This document shows, in pieces, positions 1 through 6,300 of a stretch of 6,857 bases of DNA (position 1 is the stretch's first letter; every line of letters begins with the position of its first letter). Under the pieces are notes generated by a model, which did no database searches, had not been told where the DNA came from, and saw only the letters and a program-made list of their open reading frames with translations. The stretch is from assembly GCA_902482615.1 (NCBI GenBank), contig CABTAA010000087.1, forward strand, positions 1 to 6,857, in the 5' to 3' direction. Position numbers and translations under genes: made by a program. The DNA is from an uncultured Collinsella sp. GTDB taxonomy: Bacteria; Actinomycetota; Coriobacteriia; Coriobacteriales; Coriobacteriaceae.

Positions 1-1187
1 CCGCCTGCATCGCCACGGTGCTGCGCAACAACCTACGCTACGACAATTACGAGATTCTCGAGAACGACTACGGCATCTCGCTGCGCGAGCTCGTCGCCTT
101 TGCCGATGCCACCTACACCGCCGGTGAGCCCATCACCCCGCTGATCAAGGCCATCAACGTGCTGCTCTTTAAGCTCGAGGGCCAGATTATCCAGCGCCAC
201 CCCGAGTTCGACATGACCGACCGCCTGCTGCTCGACAAGATCGACCACGACACCGGCACGGTCACGCTCGCCGACGGCAGCGTGTGGCCGCTCACGACCA
301 ACGACTTCCCCACCGTCGACCCGGCGGACCCCTATACGCTCACGCCCCAGGAGCAGCACATCATCGACAAGCTCGTGTCCGAGTTTGTCACCGCCGATCA
401 CCTGCATCGCCATATCGATTTCCTCTATTCCCATGGCTCGATGTACAAGGTCGCCAACGGCAACCTGCTCTTCCACGGCTGCGTTCCGCTCAACGAAGAC
501 GGCACCTTTAGCAGCATGAACTGCTTGGGCACCTGGCACGCTGGCCGCGATTATCTCGATTTTTGCGACCACATCGCCCGCCGCGCCTGGCGCGTGGGCG
601 ACCGCGACGCTCTCGACTGGATGTGGTACCTGTGGATTGGCTTTAACTCACCCGCCAGCGGACGCCTGGTGCGTACCTTTGAGCGCGCCTATATCGCCGA
701 TAAGAGCACCTGGGTCGAGCCGATGGACCCGTACTTTACGCTTACCAAGTCGCCCTCGGTCTGCGATGACATCATGCGCGAGTTTGGCGTCGCGCCCATG
801 GCATGTTCGCCGACCGGCCACATCATCAACGGCCACACGCCCGTTAAAACCACCAAGGGCGAGCAGCCCATCCGCGCCGAGGGCAAGCTGCTGGTCATCG
901 ATGGCGGCTTCTGCCGCGCTTACCATCCCAAGACGGGTATCGCCGGCTATACGCTCATCTCGAGCTCGCGCGGCTGCCGCCTCAAGTCGCACCGGGCCTT
1001 TACGACGGTTGCCGAGGCACTCACGCGCAACGTGGACATCGAAAGCGAGACCAACCGTTTTGACCAAGCAGACCGTCGCCGCATGGTGAGCGACACCGAT
1101 ACTGGCGCCAAGATCCGCAGCCAAATCCAGGACCTGCGTCAGCTGCTCGATGCATATAGAAACGGTGCTATCGAGGAGCGCGCCTAG
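1..1187 (+). CDS. fbp: Fructose-1,6-bisphosphatase class III, C-terminal part (5' end outside window)
   Basis: Hydrolyses fructose 1,6-bisphosphate to fructose 6-phosphate in the cytoplasm, the committed gluconeogenic step. Class III enzymes (the Bacillus subtilis Fbp type) belong to the metallophosphoesterase superfamily. The frame is open from the left edge (first full codon at 3) to TAG at 1185-1187, giving about 394 visible residues. The family is usually about 640-670 residues, so roughly the N-terminal 40% is missing, including the expected metal-binding GDxxD and GNHD-type motifs. Visible family signatures are LRNNLRYDNYEIL near the start, LLFHGCVPL (with a likely metal-site His) about 155 residues in, the block with GHTPVK about 277 residues in, and VIDGGF followed by TGIAGYTLI. 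The GTG at 18 is internal: homologous sequence (ACIAT) continues in frame upstream of it. No frameshift or missing conserved block was seen. The next gene starts 78 bases downstream, after a hairpin region, so co-transcription is possible but not shown. Confidence 0.94.
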   Translation, partial: ACIATVLRNNLRYDNYEILENDYGISLRELVAFADATYTAGEPITPLIKAINVLLFKLEGQIIQRHPEFDMTDRLLLDKIDHDTGTVTLADGSVWPLTTNDFPTVDPADPYTLTPQEQHIIDKLVSEFVTADHLHRHIDFLYSHGSMYKVANGNLLFHGCVPLNEDGTFSSMNCLGTWHAGRDYLDFCDHIARRAWRVGDRDALDWMWYLWIGFNSPASGRLVRTFERAYIADKSTWVEPMDPYFTLTKSPSVCDDIMREFGVAPMACSPTGHIINGHTPVKTTKGEQPIRAEGKLLVIDGGFCRAYHPKTGIAGYTLISSSRGCRLKSHRAFTTVAEALTRNVDIESETNRFDQADRRRMVSDTDTGAKIRSQIQDLRQLLDAYRNGAIEERA

Positions 1188-1193
1188 CACCAC

Positions 1194-1248
1194 CCGCGGG
1201 GATTGGCTAAACTTGCTGAGTTTGTCATCCCCGCGGCGCTTCGGCGCC
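1194..1248 (+). terminator. Two adjacent strong hairpins after fbp (non-canonical terminator or leader structure)
   Basis: A perfect 10-bp inverted repeat, CCGCGGGGAT (1194-1203) with ATCCCCGCGG (1227-1236), encloses an inner AAACT/AGTTT pair (1209-1213/1219-1223). Together they can form one long stem with a UGCUG loop. It is overlapped by two bases by a second hairpin, GGCGC-TTCG-GCGCC (1235-1248), which carries the ultra-stable cUUCGg tetraloop. Neither is followed by a T-run, so this is not a textbook intrinsic terminator. It could be a U-less terminator for fbp, an mRNA-stabilising 3' structure, or a leader structure of the downstream gene. The folds are read by eye; the function is inferred. 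Confidence 0.5.
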
Positions 1249-1265
1249 AGCTTAAGGCAGGTACC

Positions 1266-1661
1266 ATGCAAAAGCTCCTTGCGCAGATCATGAAATTTGG
1301 CGTCGTCGGTGTCATTGCCACGGTTATCGACTTTGGCATTATGAATCTGCTCCACTACGGTCTGGGCCTCAACATCCTAATCGCCAACACCAGCGGCTTT
1401 ATCGTCTCGCTCATCTTTAATTACGTCGCCAGCATGAAGTACGTGTTTGCGCACAAGGAAGGCATGAGCCGCCGCCGCGAGTTCATCATCTTTGTCGTGC
1501 TGTCCGTGATCGGTCTGGCACTCAACGACGGTATCGTGCTGGCCCTCAACGCCGGCCTGGGACTCGAGGCCAATATCGCCAAGATCTGCGCCACCGCGCT
1601 TGTCATGGTCTACAACTTTGTGACCCGAAAAATCTTCCTGGAGGGCGACGAGACAAAATAG
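1266..1661 (+). CDS. GtrA-family small membrane protein (first of two paralogues)
   Basis: A 131-residue, strongly hydrophobic protein of the GtrA family. Family members are four-helix membrane proteins tied to polysaccharide or cell-surface glycan synthesis; in Shigella, GtrA is thought to help move undecaprenyl-linked glucose across the membrane. The four hydrophobic segments are at roughly residues 8-32, 34-58, 74-98 and 103-123. The family-typical motif FNYVASMKYVF follows segment 2, then a basic loop EGMSRRREF and LSVIGLALND. ATG 1266 is chosen over an in-frame TTG at 1203 for three reasons. The N-terminus MQKLLAQ matches MRKALAQ of the neighbouring paralogue. An imperfect Shine-Dalgarno AAGGCAGG lies just upstream. 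The longer version would place 21 extra residues across two strong hairpins. Length is normal for the family. The substrate is unknown, and no glycosyltransferase gene lies beside it in this window. Confidence 0.88.
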   Translation: MQKLLAQIMKFGVVGVIATVIDFGIMNLLHYGLGLNILIANTSGFIVSLIFNYVASMKYVFAHKEGMSRRREFIIFVVLSVIGLALNDGIVLALNAGLGLEANIAKICATALVMVYNFVTRKIFLEGDETK

Positions 1662-1682
1662 CTCGAAACCCCTGCAGCATTA

Positions 1683-1740
1683 CGGCGCCCACGGACGACG
1701 CGCACTCAGCGCAGTATCGTCCGTGGGTGTCGCTCGTTTA
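1683..1740 (+). terminator. Long hairpin after the first GtrA gene, probable terminator
   Basis: An 11-bp perfect inverted repeat, CCCACGGACGA (1688-1698) with TCGTCCGTGGG (1717-1727), extends outward to about 16 bp if G-U pairs are allowed (1683-1698/1717-1732). Inside the loop, GCGC/GCGC (1700-1703/1709-1712) can pair as well. The stem starts 22 bases after the stop codon. Downstream comes only CTCGTTTA, a short and weak T-tract, so termination may be partial. Confidence 0.6.
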
Positions 1741-1772
1741 CGGGCAAATTTTCAACGTTTGCGGATTGTCTC

Positions 1773-1798
1773 TTGCATATTTGGCGAGTTCGTATAGT
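1773..1798 (+). promoter_or_regulatory. Weak candidate promoter for the second GtrA gene
   Basis: The 219-base gap between the two GtrA genes is AT-richer than its surroundings past the hairpin. It contains TTGCAT (1773-1778) and TATAGT (1793-1798). The spacing is 14 bases, shorter than the usual 16-18, so this is only a candidate. No better-spaced sigma-70-type pair was found between 1741 and 1870. A separate promoter is expected because a likely terminator precedes this stretch. Confidence 0.2.
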
Positions 1799-1880
1799 TC
1801 TTGGCAAAGCCCTTACGTTTCCCTTGCAAAAGCTCTAAAGTATCCTCTGCTCGATTCGTCAACGCATTGGATGTGATTAC

Positions 1881-2288
1881 GTGCGCAAGGCACTGGCACA
1901 ACCTCATACTAAGCAATTCCTCAAGTTCGCTGTCGTGGGTCTTATCTCCTTTGGCATCGACTGGGGCATGCTCATTGCGCTCGTCGAGCTGTTCCATCTC
2001 GACTTTTTGATGAGCACCACGATCTCGTTTATCACGTCCGTCGTGGTCAACTACTGGCTCAGCATGAAGTACGTGTTCGACCATCGCGAGGGCATGAGCC
2101 GCAAGCGCGAGTTCACGATCTTCACCATCCTGTCGGTGATTGGTTTGGGCCTCAACGACCTGTACATGTTTGTGGGCGTCACGTTTTTGAGCATCGGCTA
2201 CCAGGCCATGAAGGCCATCGCCACGTTCCTGGTCACCTGGTACAACTACTTTAGCCGCCGCTTCTTCCTCGAGGGCGCACGGTCGTAG
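1881..2288 (+). CDS. GtrA-family small membrane protein (second paralogue)
   Basis: A 135-residue GtrA-family integral membrane protein with four hydrophobic segments at about residues 12-34, 37-60, 77-101 and 106-125. It is clearly paralogous to the gene 220 bases upstream. Both share NYxxSMKYVFxHxEGMSRxREF, then LSVIGLxLND, and an aromatic, basic C-terminal stretch ending in FLEG. The start is GTG 1881, the first available in-frame start; the weak GGATG at 1869-1873 lies 7 bases upstream as a possible ribosome-binding site. The family role is in surface-polysaccharide or lipid-linked sugar handling at the membrane. The substrate cannot be told from sequence. The gene ends 26 bases before a strong intrinsic terminator. 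Confidence 0.87.
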   Translation: MRKALAQPHTKQFLKFAVVGLISFGIDWGMLIALVELFHLDFLMSTTISFITSVVVNYWLSMKYVFDHREGMSRKREFTIFTILSVIGLGLNDLYMFVGVTFLSIGYQAMKAIATFLVTWYNYFSRRFFLEGARS

Positions 2289-2314
2289 TCGATTCACTAT
2301 TTGCTTGAATGTAT

Positions 2315-2348
2315 AACCGGTTGGAATTCCCGTTCCAACCGGTTTTTT
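2315..2348 (+). terminator. Intrinsic terminator of the second GtrA gene
   Basis: A perfect 12-bp stem, AACCGGTTGGAA (2315-2326) with TTCCAACCGGTT (2333-2344), has a 6-base loop TTCCCG and runs directly into six T residues (2343-2348). This is a classic Rho-independent terminator for plus-strand transcription. Confidence 0.95.
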
Positions 2349-2387
2349 GTTTGCCGAGAGACCCGGCGATCCAGTCCCATTCGCATG

Positions 2388-2425
2388 AAAAACGGGCGGC
2401 TCAGATGTTGGTCCGAACCGCCCGT
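2388..2425 (-). terminator. Intrinsic terminator of the minus-strand surface-protein operon
   Basis: Read on the minus strand, ACGGGCGGTT (2425-2416) pairs with AGCCGCCCGT (2401-2392) in a 10-bp stem with one G-U pair and a 14-base loop. It is followed by a T-run whose complement is the A-run at 2388-2392. It lies 22 bases past the stop codon at 2448, facing the plus-strand terminator at 2315-2348 across 39 bases. Confidence 0.9.
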
Positions 2426-2447
2426 CTGGCGCGCTATGTCGAGGTCT

Positions 2448-3377
2448 CTAGCCTGTCACGTAATACCAAACTACGTTGTCGCCGTTGGAGAGAACGTAGT
2501 TGCTGCAGGCCGTCATGGGCGTTGTGCCGTTGACGGAGTACATCCAGCCGCTCGTGCCGCCGTACTGTTTCTCGGCCAAACCACCAATCGCGGAAACATA
2601 CGTGCCGTACGACGAGCCGTGTGCGTTGACAGAAAGGCCCAGCGCGCACAGGGCATCGTAAACGGTGGCGCCTTCGTTAAAGGTAAAGGTGCCGCCAGAA
2701 GACACAGGATTGCTCACAGCGCTCGATGTGACCGAAACCGTCACCGTAACGTAGCTAGGCTGCTGCGAGCTGCCCTGGTCGCCAGTAGAGGCGTTGCCGT
2801 TATCGGGGGCAGAAGATGCCCCGCTGGATGAGGAGGAGGCGCCAGGCGTAGAGCCGGCCCCGCCAGAAGAAGTCGAGTTCTGAGAAGTCGACTGATTGCC
2901 GTCGGTCTTTTTATTGCTGTTCTTCTCTCCAGACTTCTTGCCATCCTTGTCTTCGGACTTTTTGCTATCCGAGCCCTTGTTTGATTCCTTGTCCGAAGAC
3001 TCGGACTCCTTCTTAGAGTCAGATTTATCCGAACCCTTAGACTCGTCGTTCGCACCATCCGAAGATTTGGAATCCTTGGAGCCAGCTTTACCCGAAGCGA
3101 CGGTCGAGTCAGACCCCTTGGCGTCCTTCGCGACGACGCTCTCCCCCGTCACGGTCTGAACGATCCAGTCAATGGACCAGGCGCCGCTCTCGGAAGGATG
3201 GACGAAGCCCAGCGATATGACAATTAGCGCAACGCACGCGGCGGTCAGGACGCCAGTAAGCGCCTTCCGTCGAGGGGCGGACGCCGCCGAAGCGGCGCCC
3301 TGTTGCTTTGCATCGTCGAACTGAATGAACGAGGAATTTGGTTGCTTGGGGTCAGCGTCCTTGGATTTATTGGACAC
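2448..3377 (-). CDS. Membrane-anchored surface protein with one C-terminal DUF4430 domain
   Basis: A protein of 309 residues, not known by name. Its N-terminal ~37 residues are hydrophilic and end in PRRK. One hydrophobic helix follows (about residues 40-59, LTGVLTAACVALIVISLGF), predicting an N-in, C-out membrane anchor; a ~40-residue n-region would be long for a cleaved signal peptide. Residues about 80-207 are a low-complexity Ser/Lys/Asp/Gly linker, suited to crossing the cell wall. The last ~100 residues are a DUF4430 (transcobalamin C-terminal-like) domain: FNEGATVYDALCALGL, then GWMYSVNG, then LSNGDNVVWYYV at the end. Two Cys in this domain (DALCAL and MTACSN) could form a disulfide. 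The start is preferred at GTG 3377, because GGTGA (3387-3383) sits 5 bases before it and matches the end of the anti-Shine-Dalgarno complement. GTG 3386, abutting the upstream stop codon, would add three residues. It is the last gene of a two-gene operon with the larger DUF4430 protein. The ligand is unknown. Confidence 0.85.
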   Translation of the reverse strand: MSNKSKDADPKQPNSSFIQFDDAKQQGAASAASAPRRKALTGVLTAACVALIVISLGFVHPSESGAWSIDWIVQTVTGESVVAKDAKGSDSTVASGKAGSKDSKSSDGANDESKGSDKSDSKKESESSDKESNKGSDSKKSEDKDGKKSGEKNSNKKTDGNQSTSQNSTSSGGAGSTPGASSSSSGASSAPDNGNASTGDQGSSQQPSYVTVTVSVTSSAVSNPVSSGGTFTFNEGATVYDALCALGLSVNAHGSSYGTYVSAIGGLAEKQYGGTSGWMYSVNGTTPMTACSNYVLSNGDNVVWYYVTG

Positions 3378-3389
3378 AGCCCTCACCTA
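3378..3389 (-). promoter_or_regulatory. Ribosome-binding site at the stop/start junction of the two surface-protein genes
   Basis: On the minus strand, the stop codon TAG (3389-3387) of the large gene is followed directly by GTGAGGGCT and then GTG (3377-3375). AGGTGAGG overlaps the stop codon and precedes the second GTG by about 5 bases counted from GGTGA. This arrangement suggests translational coupling of the two proteins and favours the start at 3377 over 3386. Confidence 0.6.
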
Positions 3390-6300
3390 CCGACGTTTGG
3401 TGAACACGAACACGCCGACGATGGCGAGACCGATGACGCCGGCGGCAACGCCAACAATGGCGAGCGGGTTGGCGCCAGTCTCCTGCTCGGAAGCACTAGA
3501 GGGCTTCTTAGCAGTGGTCGTAGAAGCAGCACCCGTATCGGACTTGGAATCGGACTTGCTGTCCTTCTTGTCAGACTTCTTCTCGTCCTTCTTATCGGAC
3601 TTATCGGAGCCCTTCTTGTCGGACTTGTTTTCCTTGGTCTCGGTCTTGGTCGACACTGTCGTCTTGGTCGTCGGCTTATGACCCGGGGCGACAGCGCCGC
3701 CAGCCTGCTGGCCCTTCGTGCCGGAGCCGGAACCCGTGCCAGCGCCAGCACCGGAACCGTTACCAGCGCCACCATTGCCGCCATTGGAGCCAGAACCGCC
3801 ATTGCCGCCAGGGTTAACGGCATTCTTGGTCCACTTGGCATACAGCGTCAGATCGGCCGTCACCGGCGTACTGAAGTCATACGCCTGCGTGCAAGCCTCA
3901 TCGGTATACCAACCGCCGAAAGCGTAGCCATCGCGCGTCGGATCGGCCGGCTTGACGAGCTTGCCATCGGCCGTAGCAACAAACTTAGTGTCGCAAGCAG
4001 ACCCGCCGTTGGAATTAAAAGCAACCGTCCAAGACTCAACGGCCCCAAGCTTGAACAGCGTGCCCGAGTCATTGATGTAGTACAGGTTGCCAGATGCATC
4101 GGCAATGACCGGAGAGTCACAGTACTGGTAATGGCCAGCCGCATCATAAATCTGCGTCGCCTCTGCATCGCCGAGTGTATAGCGATACACGCCACCACCA
4201 GCAGAGTAGTTGACGTAATCCTTGCTATCCGCGCTGTTAACGGTAAAGTACACATAGGTCTTGCCGCCCTGAACACTCACCAGCGGAGTAGCAGCAATAC
4301 CGTTAAATCCGGCCGGTAGCTCTTTACCGTCAGCAGCGGTGACCATCGTGGTCTTACCAGTCTTCAGATTATAGAGAACCAGAGCAGATCCAGTAGCCGT
4401 CTGCCCACCGACAATCAAGTTGTCGCCAGACATCGCCGGGGCGCTCATGTTATTCGTAAGACCCAGGTCGACCGTCTTCTGCTCGCTCAGCACGCCCTTC
4501 GCCGAAAGCGAAATCACATGGAGCTTTCCGTCGTGCGTCATCTGATAGAAGGTCGAGCCATTGGACGGATCGGCGACGCAGTCAGCGTTCGCAAGGGTGC
4601 CGAGCTTCATGGTCGAAACGACATCGCCCGTTGCCTTATCAATGCACTTAAGCGTACCTGCGCTCGTGGGGACGATGGCGTACTTATCCGTCAGGGCAGC
4701 GCCAGTCCAATAATAGCCCTCAGCTGCGTCGATGTTCTGCCAAGAGACTTCGCCTGTGGTGATCTTGATGCGCGTAAAGGAACCGTTGACGTATTTCTTC
4801 CCATCAGCCGTGCCTACATAGACGTACTCGCCGTCCGAAACGACGGTGCAGGAGCTCTGCGTCAAGTCCGTCAAACCAGGCGTCAGCCACTTGCAGATCA
4901 GCTTGTCTGCAGTAATCGCCTGGACCGCACCGCCGTTGAGCGGAACGATGATAAGGCCATTGATATAGATCGGACGAGAGGTATAGCTCACCTTGGAGGC
5001 AAGCGGCGCAGAGGCAACCTTTTTGCCCGTGGACGAATCGATCTTAATGAGCTCGTTCTCGGTCGCGATGTACACAAAGCCGTTAGCAATGACAGGCTCG
5101 CTGCAGTTGGCATACTGCTGACCAGACTCGGCCTTCCAATCGAAGGCCCACTTAAGACCGGCGGCCTGCGCAGGCGTCTTGGCATCCGTTACGGTCGAAC
5201 CGTTGCCACTGTTGCCGTAGCCGGCCCACTCGGCATCCCAATCAGGAGTCGTCGCGCTCGGATCCACGACAATCTTGTCGGGATCGGGCATGGCCGAATC
5301 GTCGGTGGTATATGCAAGCGTAACCTTATCGCCGCTCTTGAGCGTAATCTGATTGGCGCAGAGTAAGGAGGGCTCTCCATTGATATACAGGTGCCAATAT
5401 TTTTTGGTCGCACCATCATAGCCGTACGTCTTGCCTCCGAACGGCGAGTCGATGGAATTGAGGAACCAGTACTCACCACTCTGAGAGCCGTTGTACGTAA
5501 CGCCCTTGGCCTTCAGAAATGCCTCAATAAGGTTCTGGGCCGTGGAGCCTTCGGGCAAAGAAACATTGCTTGCCGAGCCCCAGCGAGTATTGTTGCCGTT
5601 GACATCGGGACCGATAACATCGACAGAACCAAGAACCTGGCCAGGAAGGGCATCGCTGTCGCCAGCATACATAAGGGTGACGGCGTCACCCTCTTGGAGC
5701 TCGTAGGCACCAGCGCCAACGTTCTTGAACTTGTCATTTACGTAGAAGCGCCAATAGCTATTGGTTGCAGCATCCCAGACATAGGGCTTACCGCCGACGT
5801 CGAACGGCGAATAAATGCCGCTGAGGTACCAGCCCCAAGACTCTTCACTAGCAACGAGCTCAAGACCGGTCTGCTCAAGGAGATCCTTGGCAGTAGAGCC
5901 CGCCTTGAGACTCGTCTGGCCCGTCGAAGCCCAAACCTGTTGCTTGCCGTCCTTGTCCTTACCGAGGACCTGAACGGACGCATGGACGGAATCGGAGGGC
6001 AACTGGTCGCCCCAGCCACCGTAGAACCACGTAACGGTATCGCCAGCATGAATGGTGACATTGTCTGCCGTGTAGTCGCTCGACTTGCCGTTGATGAACA
6101 GCTGCCAATAGGTCGAATAATCGAGCGGCGTACCCAGCTCAACGCCGTTGTACTTAAGACTCAGAATGAAGGAGCCCGCAGCAACGGCGTCGATGCCATT
6201 CGCCTCGAGCGCGACCTTCGTAAGGTCAAGTGCGCTCGAGCCGGACGTCACCACATACTGCGCGTTGTCGACCCAGGTCTGAGTCTTGCCCCGGGCATCG

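Noticed and set aside
1203..1265. TTG at 1203 as the start of the first GtrA protein
   Set aside because: The extension has no match in the paralogue, TTG is a poor start, and the stretch forms two strong hairpins. ATG 1266 aligns with the paralogue's start.
648..1355. Minus-strand open frame across fbp and the first gtrA
   Set aside because: It lies antisense to two recognised families and crosses their intergenic hairpins; no recognisable product.
2448..3671. Ser/Lys/Asp-rich stretches as DNA tandem repeats or phase-variable tracts
   Set aside because: Codons vary between units and there are no long homopolymers or perfect short repeats; these look like ordinary low-complexity linkers.
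4041..5156. PQQ-dependent dehydrogenase activity
   Set aside because: Only the propeller repeats are present. Vicinal Cys pair, catalytic Asp context and calcium-site signatures were not seen, and the surrounding domains are those of a surface protein.
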